A DNA stretch of 64,000 nt, taken from assembly GCA_029204225.1 (NCBI GenBank), contig CM055093.1:46672338-46736337 (forward strand), written 5' to 3'. The DNA is from Diphasiastrum complanatum. Its lineage: Eukaryota > Streptophyta > Lycopodiopsida > Lycopodiales > Lycopodiaceae. The notes under the pieces were generated by a model, which saw nothing but the letters and a program-made list of their open reading frames with translations, searched no databases and had not been told where the DNA came from. Each line of letters starts with the position of its first letter. Positions within the stretch are counted from its first letter, which is position 1. The translations under genes and the position numbers were made by a program. Positions 46,899 through 59,040 of the stretch are shown here, in pieces.

Positions 46899-49800
46899 TC
46901 AACTTAAGATTTTCTTTACCTGGCATCTCAATCGCTTGAGCTGCGTCTTTTTATCATCATTTTCTGGCACACAAACCTTTCCATTCCGGAAAAGCAACCC
47001 ATTCCTAATGGAATAGTCTCTTTGTATCTTGTCCTGAGGAGAAATCTTGGAATCCTGCATTCCAAGCTCATCACTAGATCTAGTAGAACCTGCCAGGATG
47101 TCTAGCCAAATACGACCGAAGTACCTATCGGTCTTACACAAATCTCTTAAGGACATATACGACTCAGATTGAATCTCAGAAAAGCTTAACTGATTAACCT
47201 CTCCAATCCGGCTTACGGCATCTGCGACACTATTAGAAGTACCCTTCCGGTACTCAATGTCATAATGAAATTCTTGGAGCATCTCTGACCATCTGGCCTT
47301 ACGACCCCTAAGGTCGACCGCATCGTTAATATACTTTAACGCTTGATGGTCAGTAACTATAGTAAACTGGGAGCCATACAAATAATGTCTCCAAACTTTC
47401 AGGGCATTAATGACAGCAAAAAGTTCCTTGTCATAGGTGGAATACCGCTTTTGAGCAGAGTCCAACTTCTTGCTTTCAAAAGCCACCGGCCTACCATCCT
47501 AATATAGGACTGCGCCTATAGCATAGTCATTGGCATCCGTTTCAAGTACATACGACTTGTTAGGATCCACTATGTGTAAGATAGGCTCTATAGTTACACA
47601 GTATTTGAGGTTCTCAAAACTCTGATTCAACTCTTTAGTCCAAGTAACTACAGGACTGAACTTACTGTGGCGGCTAACTCTTTTAGCCCCCCTGAGGACA
47701 TTCGTCAAGGCCAATGCAATTAATGCATAGTTCAAGATGAATCTATGAAAAAACCCCGTAACGCCCAAAAAGGACTTAACCTCTTGGATGGTTTTAGGGA
47801 TAGGCCATTCACATACTTGTTGGAGTTTATTTGGGTCAATTTCCAACCCATGGTTGGAAATAATGTGACCAAGGTATAACAACCTTTTCTGGAAGAACAC
47901 ACATTTGGATTCCTTGGCAAAAAGCTTCTCCTGTCTAAGTAACTTTAAGACAGTCCTGAGATGCTCCTCATGCTCCTCCAAGGTCTTACTATAGATGAGA
48001 ATATCATCTAAGTAGACTATTACGAACTTTCCCAGATATGGACGAAGAAGATCGTTCATCATCTGCTGGAAAGTCGCTGGAGCATTTGTCAAGCCAAATG
48101 GTAAAACCAGAAACTCATAATGGCCGTACCTAGTTCTAAACCCGGTTTTTTCAATATCCTCAGTCTTTGTGCGAATCTAATGATACCCTGATCTCAAATC
48201 ATTTTTCTTGAAGTACTTTGCACCATGCAATCGATCAACCGGTTCATCCATTCGCGGCAAAGGATAACGGTTTTTAATCGTTAATTTATTCAACTTTTTA
48301 AAGTCCACACATAGACGAGTACCTCCGTCATTTTTATTAACAAGGAGCACAGGTGCCCCCCAGGGAGATTTACTAGGCCTAACATGGCCCATCTTAAGGT
48401 AATTTTGTAGTTGCCTATAAACCTCATCCTCTTCAGTAGTACTCATCCTATATGGATACAATGATATAGGAGAACTACCAGGAATCAGTTTAATACCATG
48501 GTCAACACCCCTAGAGGGGGGAAGACCCTCAGGAAGCTGTTCAGGAAATACATCGTTAAATTTTTGTCTAAGTTTCCTAAAAATTTCACCTTCCAGCCAG
48601 TTTTCTTGTTTTAGGTTATTAGACATAAATTCCATTTGGAGATTGTAGAATTGCAAACTACGTTCTTCATGGTAAGTAAAATCCTTTAACCAACATAAAT
48701 AAGAATTGCAATCAACAATATCCATACATTTAACAGTTTCCAAAGCAGAAAGCATATACAGAGTAGAAATATCAACATTTCCATTCAATTCTATGAGTGA
48801 GCCGTTCTGTAAGAACGACAAACTGTGTGTTACATAGTTTTTCTTCATAGACTCGTTCCTCTCATAGAACCACTCTTTACCAAGTATAACATCTACCCTA
48901 TCTAGATTCATAATATGAAAGTCTAATTTATCCTTATAGGCTTGAATCTCTATTGGTAGACGTGGGACTATCCGGTCCCAAACTTGGCTTTCTGCTCCAG
49001 TTGCCAGCTTCACTGTGTATCGGTGGTCACTTTGCCTTATTTCCACCTTTAGCTTCTGCAACAAATTAGCGTTAATAAAATTATGTGTGGAACCATCGTC
49101 AAATAAAATAGTTACAGCTTGGCCACCCACAACCCCCTTCATCTGAATGAGGTCATGAGGGCCAAAAACAGCCGTATTAAAACAACAATGTTCACACACA
49201 GAATTACCAGCAAAGGAAAGATCTACGCTAGATATGCTAGAGTTACCTGGCGTCTTAAAAGATGCCCCTTTAGCTTTCCATTTCTTTGGACATTCCTTTG
49301 CGACATGACCTGGTTCCATGCAATTGAAGCACAGATTGTCGCTTCTGGCTTTCATGAAGGTTTCCTGGTCCAAGGTAGATCTTTTCTTCGATTTCCCTGA
49401 ACCTGAAGCCCCTTCCTTTGCCTTATCTTTCGATTTCTTTGGAAAGAAAGGCCTCTTACCCTTTACGTCGGGCAAGACACCAGTCTCAGGCTTAGCCATC
49501 GTACGAGTATCATCGTAGATTCTGGCGAAGCGAACAACATCCTCGAGGGTAAGAGGCTGGTTCCTCCTGACCTCTAGCTGGTAGTCTCTTGGCAACCCCA
49601 GTATTAAATGCAACTTTACTAGCAAGGGATCTATTCTAGTTGCAAAACGAGAATAGACCTCTTGAAATTCCTGTAAATACTGATCCAGGGGCCGGTTCCC
49701 CATATGGATCGTTGCATACTGACGGTAAAATTCAAAATCATCAAGAATAGGAAGGAAGGCCGCCTTAAAGGCCTTACAAAAATCCTCCCAATTCCTAGGA

Positions 49801-50192
49801 ACTTCAGGCTTACCCCTTATATCTTGCCACCAGGTAAATGCTTTACCTCGCAGGTAACTGACAGCGAGATTGATCTTGTTGTCCTCGGATGAATCGTGCA
49901 TGGAAAAGTGCGAATTCCATCGATCCAGCCATTGCAAGACCGCCTACGGGGTTCTATCCTTCTTTTCCCCAGCAAAAACTTCAAGAGTGAACAAGGGTTG
50001 ATGCACCAATTGCCTTAGCTGCGTCAATTCCTTGAGATCCTGCTGATCCCGACTATGCTTTGCTTGCATATCCACAATCTGTTGCTGTAGACTGTTAATG
50101 GCCAGCATCAAAGCATCAGGGTCTAAGACAGAGGCAGATACTGTAGCCTCATGAACAAGGGACATAGGCTGTGTAGTAGGAGTAGGCTCCAT
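46899..50192 (-). pseudogene. Ty3/gypsy (chromovirus-like) gag-pol, fragment 1
   Basis: One long minus-strand frame carries Gag (start MEPTPTTQPMSLVHEA, capsid [20 protein letters not shown], knuckle [14 protein letters not shown] near 49320) and protease ([12 protein letters not shown] near 49090, D-D-G instead of D-S-G). It continues with RT ([16 protein letters not shown] near 48380, LPFGLTNAPATFQQMM near 48080, VYLDDILIYS near 48015) and RNase H (VLETDANDYAIGAVLY near 47520, TVTDHQAL-type IVTDHQALKYI near 47350). All is in the same phase, broken by TAG near 49945, 48178 and 47499, each correctable by one base. Integrase is lost: the frame runs NGLLFRNGKVCVPEND then joins unrelated gag-like sequence at about 46930. 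Cannot replicate alone. Confidence 0.92.
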
Positions 50193-51096
50193 TTTTACAG
50201 AGAGAAGAGAGGTGAATTAAGAAGAGATGATAGAAGAGAATCAAAAGCTACTCAAGGAAAGTAGATGCAAGGCTACTCTTGCTGTCTCTTCACAAACCAG
50301 ATGGTATTGTCCATGACTGCCAAGAGGAATAAGAGAGAGCAAGAAGAAGGATGCACCACACCTCCACCTCTTCTTCCTAAAAAAAACTCATGCATAGGAG
50401 AGGCATGCCTCCCTCTCCATGCTTTCCTACAAACTGCCAAGTGGCCATGCCTTGCCACCTTGGCACCACAGTAGCATACTGGCCACCCACCAGAATTCTG
50501 GCCAGTAGGCAGCCAGATCCCCCTGTACCCTCATCGCTGGCTAACATTCCTTTTCTGGAATGATCAGATCAGAAACGAGGTTCCATCGCTGTTTTCCAAC
50601 GGGACCTGGTCAAAAGCAACTTTATTTGACATTTCTGGCCCGTGAAACAGAGACTCGGGCCTCCAATGTTGAGCGGAACAGATTTCCGCTTGAAGGTGCC
50701 ACCTGTCCTGACCCGGACAGTGCCGTGTGGCAGCGCTAAGGAGGATCCACTACAAGTTTTTTGATGTATTACTCCATCGCTGCTCAGACAGCGAGCAACC
50801 ACCTTTTTTGCGCTGGGAGGTGCCCCTTGACACCGTCTTTTACCTCAACCTGAAGTGGAATTGCAAGTTGAGGAGGACTGCCACCTGTCCGCCTCTGGAC
50901 AGTCCACGTGGCACATTGCTAAGGGCCCCACAACTGTTGTTTTTTGAAAAATATCATCCAAAAAACCATAAACAGCAAAGAAGGACAAACACACAAAAGT
51001 GCTTTAAAAACACGATTTAAGCCCGTTTTGAATTCCGTCAAAAGCATCGTAAATTACAAGACATCTACCACGGATCAACGCACCTGCTTTCAGCAT
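50193..51096 (-). other. Gypsy 5' leader
   Basis: Non-coding sequence between primer-binding site and Gag start of fragment 1. It contains TGGACAGTC/GGACAGTGCC-type short repeats near 50715 and 50895 and no significant ORF. Confidence 0.6.
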
Positions 51097-51114
51097 GCAG
51101 TGGCTTTGATACCA
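51097..51114 (-). promoter_or_regulatory. Primer-binding site, initiator-Met tRNA type
   Basis: TGGTATCAAAGCCACTGC on the minus strand, two bases inside the LTR. It differs from the canonical TGGTATCAGAGC by one base. Confidence 0.85.
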
Positions 51115-51116
51115 TA

Positions 51117-51554
51117 TGTTACAAACTTACTTACTACAAACCTCCATGTGCCGGTTAATCACAAGAGACCGAACGATTCACGTTCCACCCCGCCATAGGA
51201 CCTAATCCGGGTCCACCCACCGTGCCCTGGCCTGTGACCGTTTCAAGCTGGATCCGACCTCCATCCCAGACGGCGTCCCATACCACCGCCTAGGCTCTCA
51301 GCCATCTCCTGCCTCACGCTAGCAATACATCCTGGGCTCTCCATCCACCTCCTCCTAGGTAGACAGAATGGATGGCAAATGTGTCTTCCTCCCCTTGTAT
51401 ACCTCCAAGGAGAGAGACTCCAAGCCATGTGCACTCCTGGATCATGACACGTGGCAACCATGCCGGTTCACGAGTCACCGGTCAAGTCTACAGGCCCAGT
51501 CATCGTCTGGTCTCAAGTCTGGGTTTGGGACCCAAGGGAGTTGGGTCCCTAACA
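51117..51554 (-). repeat. 5' LTR of gypsy fragment 1
   Basis: The minus strand reads from TGTTAGGGACCC (51554) to TTTGTAACA (51117), 438 bp. It is clearly the same family as the LTR at 58582-59028. Its outer end lies directly in a copia integrase reading frame, so the gypsy inserted into that copia. Confidence 0.88.
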
Positions 51555-53205
51555 GGGAGCATCCTACTTCATGGTATTTGTGGATGATTTTTCCAGGAAG
51601 GTGTGTATATACTCACTTTAGTATAAGAAACAAGCTTTTAAGTTCTTTACTCAGTTCAAATCACTTGTTGAGAAGCAAAGCAAATAAAGATTCTACGTTC
51701 AGATAAGGGAGGTGAGTTCACATCTAGAGAGTTCCAAGAATTCTGCAAAGAACATGGAATCAAGAGACAATTTGCTTCGACAGATTGCTCATGTCCTAAA
51801 GATCATCGTCAAAAACTTGATTCAAAGGCAATCAAGTGTTTATTCCTTGGTTATGATGAGGAAGAGAAGGCATATCGCCTTTATAATCTTACTAGTAAGA
51901 AGGTGATTATGAGTAGGGATGTTGTGTTTGAAGAAGGTGAGTCTTCTAACCTAGAAGATCACGAGGAAGATGTATTTTCTCCTACATCAAAAACTCCGGT
52001 TATAGATGATGTTCAGAAAGATACAGGTGCATGTGATACAGCTTGTACACAAATTGAACCAAGGGTGAGCACACAGGTGGATCTTGGTAAACGAAAGGAA
52101 AGGTCAAGAGTATTTGATACATATTCTCCTTCTACGTCACTTACAAAGAAATTACTAAGATGGTATTGTGAGACTATACAAGATAGTCAAATGTTGGATG
52201 AGGGAGAATCGAGTCAACAAGGAGGTAAGAGATTGACACGTTCAGGTGGATACTATCGTGAAGCTGGTGAAGAAACACATTGTGCGTTTATGCCTTTAGT
52301 ATTGGACTCCGAGGATCCTTTATTTTATGAAGATGCTGCTAAGGAACAAGTTTGGAAGACTGCTATGGATGAGGAGTACAGTTCTATTATGAAAAACGAG
52401 ACATGGGATCTTGTTGAACTTCCAGCAGGTAAGAAACCAATTGGTTGCAAGTGGATTTATAGAACCAAGTTTGAGTCTGATGGTTCTATAGATAAGTATA
52501 AAGCCATATTAGTAGCCAAAGGATATGCTTAGAGGGAAGGAATTGACTACAAAGATACTTTTGCACCTGTTGCTAAAATGAATACTTTGAGGAGTGTTTT
52601 GGCGATTGTATCTCATTTTGGATGGGATATTGAACAAATGGATGTCAAGAGTGCTTTCTTGAACGGTTATCTTGAAGAGGAGGTTTATTTGGAGCAACCT
52701 CAAGGTTATGAGGTTGAAGGCAAAGAGCACTTGGTTTGCAAGTTAAAGAAAGCATTATATGGGTTGAAACAAGCGCCTAGAGCATGGTATACACGAATCA
52801 ACAATGATTTTTTGAACCAGAATTTTCATAAAAGCATGTCAGAGTCAACACTACATATTATGAAAGATTCAGATGACATGGTCATTATTGTTCTCTATGT
52901 AGATGATCTTATTATCACAGGGTCACAGGGTCAAATAAGTCACTAATAGAGAAGATAAAGAACAATCTTTCATAGGAGTTTGATATGAAAGATTTGGAGA
53001 GTCTTCAGTACTGTTTGGGTATACTACACCTTATGATTCAGGTGTAAAGCTTACAAAAGAGGAAAATTCTGAAAGTGTGAATGAAACACTTTATAGGCAG
53101 CTTGTAGGTAGTCTTATCTATCTTACGACTACTCGACTTGGTCGTGAAAAGTTTGAGGAGTTCAGGACACTTCTAGGTGTAATTGATAATCAATTATCCA
53201 TTAAG
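51555..53205 (+). pseudogene. Copia element C, integrase to RT
   Basis: The plus strand begins mid-integrase at the gypsy LTR border: SYFMVFVDDFSRKVCIY. After frameshifts come GGEFTSREFQEFCKEHGI, SKAIKCLFLGYDEEEKAYRL and VIMSRDVVFEEGESSN. RT reads VWKTAMDEEYSSIMKNETWD and PIGCKWIYRTKFESDGSIDK, then a TAG near 52530. It continues FAPVAKMNTLRSVLAIVSHF, MDVKSAFLNGYLEEEVYLEQ, ALYGLKQAPRAWYTRI and IIVLYVDDLIITGS (VDD intact, 52890). After 52945 the frame is lost and RNase H is almost wholly deleted. Traces TLYRQLVGSLIYLTT and a final DNQLSIKGEC precede the LTR. Its 5' part would lie left of the gypsy insertion but was not found. Confidence 0.9.
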
Positions 53206-53211
53206 GGGGAG

Positions 53212-53655
53212 TGTTAGAAATTAATGGGTTAATTAATTTATTGTAGAGGCCAGCCTGCGAGCTAGTTCAAGGGCCTAGTTTTATTTTTAGTATAAGTTAA
53301 AGTCAAAGGTTGACTAGGTACCTAAGTTAGTATCAAGTTTGGTAGAATAGTATAGAATACTATCTTATGATCAAGTTAGCATAGATTGCTATTTTTGAGA
53401 CACTGTAATTAGCATAATTGCTTTTACCGAATGCTATAGTAAGCAAATAGTTTTTGCTTTAAAGCAAGGCCAGTCTTTATAAGAGCAGATGGGTGCCCTC
53501 CTTCATAACAAGTCAGTTCATTGTTTATGAAGTATAGCTTCTTGTAATGTCTCTTCTTCTTCAATAAAGTTTCTTCCTTTCACTTGAGTTTGGTGTTTTG
53601 TGTGAGTACTAATAAGATTAGTCTACTCGAATTGAGAATCACTTCGATTCTATCA
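53212..53655 (+). repeat. 3' LTR of copia C
   Basis: It starts TGTTAGAAATTAATGGG right after the purine tract TTAAGGGGGAG and ends near TTCTATCA, 444 bp. It contains TTTATAAGAGC near 53476 and AATAAAG near 53563. A related LTR lies at 57186-57601. Confidence 0.85.
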
Positions 53656-56600
53656 CAAAGCTGTTGTGCTTCTGTATCTCTTTTCAACATTATCGCAAGG
53701 ATTGTGGTATAGAACTCTTAGCTGCCAGTCTGCTCTTCTGTGAAGAGAAGTTGATAATCTGCAAGAAGGTATCCTTTGACCTCCAAGCATCAGCCATGCC
53801 TGGAGTAGGGAGACTTGTGGTTTGAAGTGCTCCTTGGAAGAATTTTGAGGGCCGTATCCACAATGGGGACCTATTTACATTGTGGCCCAAGTGCTCTTTA
53901 TGCTGCTTTATGTTGTTTTTGAGTCCTGATATTTTCTTAAATAGCGTTGTCGTACAGCTTCTGTTTCAATTCTTCATTTTGCTGTTCATAAACTGGCTAT
54001 CCTTCTTCCTTCATTGACTCTATCTGCTGCATCGAATCTTTGATGCTGTGTTTGCTGAGATGTACTTTGTTAGCATGACCAGTTTCTACATATCGATAGG
54101 CAAAGTGTTTCAAAAATACACTCATATATTTTGCTAATAGAGCTCAGATTTTATTTTTGATGAGTTCCCAAGAGCTTTGCGATCCGATCATATGCATAGT
54201 ATGTGATGCCGATGTACTTGATAACTTCTCCGGTTATGTAATATGATTTTTGTAGAAGGGTATGTCACATGGTGAAGATAGGATAACAATTCAGAAAGTC
54301 GGATGGTGTACTGGTGCTCTTAAATTGCAAAGCAACAACCGGAGAAGCAGATGATCTGGTCAACATGCCAAGATGAGCCAAACTGGGCATGGACCGATCA
54401 CTGTGTAGGTTGCAGCCCAATTTCGGCATCAGGTGCTGTTGCCCAACTTTGTTATGATAATTCAAAATCAGTCATGTGGTGGCATATCCTTCCACAGAAC
54501 AAGCTTACAACAGCAAATCAAGCAGGACAACCTAACTATGTATAAGTAAGTGAAGCGAGTCTAGATTGTTGCTTGTTGCTAGATCAGTGAATAGGCCTTT
54601 GGGAACGTTGAATTACAACCCAGATGCAGTCTTTGTTCCCTGTGCAACTTACCATGGGCTACTTGTTTCCAGTATTCATATATGATCCATGCACATTCTT
54701 AAGTTCATGTATTATGAAGATGTCGACTTGGTACATGTAAGTAATGCTGAAAATATTATCAGGCTGCAAGTGAAGTGCGGCTCATTACTGTTCCCATTCA
54801 AGCAGACAGGTGCATGCTGAATCGAACTTTACTGGAGTTTTATTTATGTGGCAGCTGAAATGGATGCCTTGAGTATCTGAAACTGAATTCACCATCTTAC
54901 TGCTGCTTTCAAAGAGTAGAATCCAGGGAGCAGAACTAGGAGTGGTTGAATTCATATACATGACAAACTTGTGATAGGGCATTTGATTGAGCTTCCATCT
55001 CTTCATAAGATTGGAAGTACAACACTTTCTATGTTCTATTGCTCAGAGATCCATGGTGACCTTGATCAACTTGTAACAATCTCTGTGGCTTTCCAGGATA
55101 TCCAATGGTAGTCATTAGAACTCATCCAGGGAAGGGGTCAGGGGCAGCTTTGTTTCATTTTATTCAATTCATGTTTTTAGCAAACTGTTTATATCAACTA
55201 CTCAATCAGCAATCTTTGATGTTTAAACTCTATTACAGTTCTTTTCACTCTTCAGTGCTAGACCCTTTACCTTCAGATAAGTGATAGAAGCTCCATAAGT
55301 TATCTGTTTATATCAAGGTGGACATATCTTTTATGGTATTCTTGTGTGCTGATGGGATGATTGGAAACGGTCTGTGCTATGTGTGATGATGTTGATGGTT
55401 TAAGATTTCATGGATGGACTTGTTAAAGTTAAAGATTGTACATTTGATTTTGTTATGTTCAGGTATTAGTGTAGATTAACATTCGCATCTCTATGAGAGT
55501 TAATCTTTGTGCTCAGGTGATTGAATGATTGAGCTTTTTATCATTACCGACTTTTGTATTTGTAGCTATAGTTGTCAGGGACTAGATAATGTACATAGTT
55601 GAGTATCTTAACGATGGCATGTTTCTAGTTGTTATGTCCTTATAGATACCATGTGAATGAATGATTTAATTCTGCTGGTGATGCCATTCAATAGGTTCTT
55701 GCTACAAAGGTGTCACAGTGGATTCCGGAATATGGATCCTAGGCTTGTTAACTTTCTGAACAAAGATGAGGTTCTTCCCTGTTCCTTTGACTTGTCATGC
55801 ATGTGCTGTGACTGTTCATGCTAGGGTATAGCTCTTCAGTTTCACTATATATGATCAAAGAACACTTATGTTCTGGGATGCACTGAATTTGACTTCAATT
55901 TATTTGTATATGTCTATAGAGAATTACAAAGTTGACTTGGTCTCTTTCAAGGTTCCAACCTCTTGGTTTCTTCTTCCATTTGGTTTTGGTTTTTTGTGTT
56001 CAGGGCATAATTGATTAATTCATGCTATATGAAGATCCTTAACAACAGGCTATTGAACTTCTTTGCGACGACCTAGCGAGAAAGTAATCGGTCTGATTTT
56101 TATGAGCGAACCTTGTTTATCAAGTTTGCAGGCTCTTTCTGTTAGGCTCTCATGTAGACTTTTGTTTATAAAGGCCATTTAGATTCTCAGGTTAATTTTA
56201 TTCATTCGTTTTCGTTCTAAAATGACTTTTGGATCAGGAAAGGATCAAGTGTCGAGACACAGTCTTGTCCATTAGTGAATGGTAGAATTGTGTATCCTTT
56301 GTTCCCGTTGCAGCCTGGATGAATGCCATTTGTGAATCTTGTACATCGGGGACCATCAGGGTGTTGTGTATGAGGGAAAATTCTGCAACCTTCTAGAGTT
56401 GTCTCCTTGTTTTTGCAACATGATGTGCAGACCTTCTGTGGGTGCTGGCTTCACATTCTGGTGCATCTTCTGTAGGAGTCTCCATCTCAGAAACATCCCG
56501 TTTGCCGTGTAGAAGCATGCGATTTGCATTCAAACAAAGTTTGAACTTCAAGGTTAGGTGGTAGAGGTTGCAACCATTGTGATTGTATAGAGCAGCTTAT

Positions 56601-57185
56601 CTGCGGCCTGAGAAATTCATAGTTCCCAAATTACCTCAAGAGTTTAGAAGATTGTAACATCTTTTCTGGATTAGGGATTCAATCTAATTACCATTTCTCG
56701 TGAAGCAATCTTCAACTTCCTAAAGTTGTCGTGGACAATTCTATAGTTTATAAATTATAACTTAACAAAGACAGAAGCTCATTTTATGAAGACAAAATGC
56801 AATGCAACAGCAAGTGTACTGTGCATTTTATCATTTGTCATTCTTATGGTGGCGAGACTTCAAGTATCTTTGACTTCTAGAAAATGATTTGAACCAGCTA
56901 GTGAGATGACATAGATCTACAAGACCTTAGAGATGGTTGACAATTGGGGTTAAGTGTTACCAAAAATTGAGAGGTGCAATTACCTGTTTAGCTAATTGTT
57001 TCCCTCCTTTTTTCCTGGTTTTTGCGCCTCTACTATCTTGTTCTTTTTGAAACTAAGTTCCTGGTTAGGCTAAAGCCCAATAAGATGTTCGTTTTTGCAT
57101 ACATTGAATTTTCAAGCTTTGCCAATTTTGTGTGAAGCAAATGTGAGTTGCTGTCTTTGGAAACGATGATTTATGGCACCATTTC
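53656..57185. other. 3.5 kb without recognised gene, between two related LTRs
   Basis: The sequence is of mixed composition with T-rich, intron-like stretches and no sustained ORF, no copia or gypsy domain and no microsatellite. It may be host sequence, for example intron, between two independent insertions. Confidence 0.4.
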
Positions 57186-57601
57186 TGTTAGAATTAATGG
57201 TTAATTAACTAATTGTAGAGGCCAGCCTGCGAGCTAGAAGGCCTATTTTTATTTTTAGTATAACTCAAAGTCTAAGATTGGCTAGGTACCTAAGTTAGTA
57301 CCAATTTTGCTAGAATAGTATAGAATACTATTTTATAATTATGCTAACATAGATTGCTATTTCTGAGACTTAGTAATTAGCATAATTGCTTTTATCAAAC
57401 GGTATCGTAGGCAAATAGTTTTTGCCTTAGGTAAGTCCAATCTCTATAAGAGCTGATGGGTGCCCTCCTTCATTATCAATTCAATTGAGATCATCTCAGA
57501 TCATTGTTCTTGTGATTCATCTTCTTCCTCGAGTTTGGTTATTTTGTGAGTACTAATAAGATTAGTCTACTCCAAGTTTGAGAATCACTCAGATTCTATC
57601 A
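57186..57601 (+). repeat. Second LTR of the copia C family
   Basis: It starts TGTTAGAATTAATGG and ends GATTCTATCA, 416 bp, in the same orientation as 53212-53655. Shared blocks include AGAGGCCAGCCTGCGAGCTA, GTATAGAATACTAT and GAGTACTAATAAGATTAGTC. A short indel-rich region separates the two. The bases that follow (TGGTACAGGACTC) resemble a worn initiator-Met primer site. Confidence 0.85.
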
Positions 57602-57792
57602 TGGTACAGGACTCTGGTTTAGTGGCATTTGAAGGTGCAGATGCCGATGCACGCAGGGCAGTGTTGAATAGAGGGGTTGCGAATACCGGAATTTCAGCAG
57701 CATATGGACTGGCTACAGCTGGAATTAGCAATTTGCGACCCATGCCTCAGGTTTTACACATGGAGCCCGGTTCAGCCAGTGCAGGTTCGTAA
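57601..57792 (+). CDS. Short exon-like ORF, unrecognised
   Basis: The frame SGLVAFEGADADARRAVLNR, GVANTGISAAYGLATAGISN and MPQVLHMEPGSASAG is alanine- and glycine-rich with ordinary codon use. It differs from the surrounding low-complexity frames and does not look like copia Gag. It begins within a few bases of the LTR end and is followed by CAGGTTCGTAAT, a weak donor. It may be a host exon abutted by an LTR, or element sequence of unknown type. No family was recognised. Confidence 0.3.
   Translation: MVQDSGLVAFEGADADARRAVLNRGVANTGISAAYGLATAGISNLRPMPQVLHMEPGSASAGS
57602..57614 (+). promoter_or_regulatory. Degenerate primer-binding site candidate
   Basis: TGGTACAGGACTC aligns to TGGTATCAGAGCTC with small indels and sits directly after the LTR. 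Alternatively the AG here is a splice acceptor for the ORF that follows. Confidence 0.4.
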
Positions 57793-58162
57793 TATATTCC
57801 ATGATAGGTTTATTAAAGGTTTGTTGTTTTCTATTTCTGAATTATCACAAGGAAAAAAGTGATAGTTGTCTTTAGAATTTTTAGAAAATATACGTATGGC
57901 AAAGTTGCAAGCCACATTCCGGACCGCGATCTGGATTTCCCGGAACGCGTTTTCTTTTTTCTTTTTTTTCTTCTGTTTTTTTTTAGTGCCAATATGGGTA
58001 TCAAATGAAAGGGTTTTTTGAGAGCAGTTCATTTATCTTTTCAAGACCAATGTCGTCCAGTTTCGGGCCACTAAGTGATTTTCTACCCACCAGGCATGTA
58101 TTCAATCGAATTTGTATATGGTGTGAAATGAAATCATGTGCAAAGCAATTGAAACCATTTTG

Positions 58163-58234
<72 letters not shown>

Positions 58235-58581
58235 CCCATGTAGAATGGTATAATTACCATACTGAAGTAAACTATGTTGGAAAAAACATATCGAAACACA
58301 AACCGACAAGACACAATGTAAAAACGTGAAAATAGATAATGTCGGGCTCAAGGCCGTAAAAAAGTACAATGATGTTTGATCAACAATGTCTCATAAACAC
58401 TGACAACTAACACTCGTCCTCTAACTCAAAGTCCGAGTCATTGGAGTCTGTGGAACTGCCAAATAAGGAGTTTGCAGATGATGCTGAGGGTGTCATGCGT
58501 CGTGGTGAGACTCTACCTTTGCCTCCGCCTCCGCCCTGTCCCCTACCTCTCCCTCTCCCTCTCCCTCTCCCTCTCTCTTTC
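57793..58581. other. Spacer with CT microsatellites
   Basis: (CT)n at about 58166-58231 and CTCCCT-type repeats at 58540-58580, directly against the gypsy LTR. No gene was recognised. Confidence 0.6.
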
Positions 58582-59028
58582 TGTTACAACCCCAACCCGC
58601 CGTAAACCGCCAGGTGTCGGTTATCCAATAGGAACCGAACGTCACACGATCCACCTTGCCGTAGGATCCAATCCAGATCCACCCTTCGTTCCCTGGCCCG
58701 TGACTTGTAACAAGTAAGATCCGACCTCCAACCCTGACAACGTCCCATACCAGTGCCAGAGCTATCAGCCATCTCCCACCTCAAGCTAGCACTTATCCCG
58801 GTTGTGCACAAGCCACCATCCACCTTCTCCTAGGTAGATAGAATGAATGCCAAAGTGAGACCTCCTCTCCTTGTATACCTCCAAGGAAGGAACCTCCAAG
58901 CCTAGCACACATCCTAGATCACGACATGTGGCGACCATGCAGGTCCACGAGTCACTGGTCAAGTCAACGGGCCCAGTCGACGTTCAATTACAAGTTGGGT
59001 TTGGGACCCAAGGGAGTTGGGTCCCTAA
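58582..59028 (-). repeat. 3' LTR of a second gypsy element
   Basis: The minus strand starts TGTTAGGGACCC at 59028 after the purine tract AAGGGGAGGGAA (59029-59040) and ends TTGTAACA at 58582. 447 bp, same family as 51117-51554, with many substitutions between the two. Confidence 0.88.
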
Positions 59029-59040
59029 CATTCCCTCCCC

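Noticed and set aside
49119-49518. Plus ORFs opposite the gypsy gag
   Set aside because: They are antisense shadows of the knuckle and basic region of gag.
57772-58369. Minus ORFs over the CT microsatellite
   Set aside because: Their arginine-glutamate runs are microsatellite translation and the flanks have no domain.
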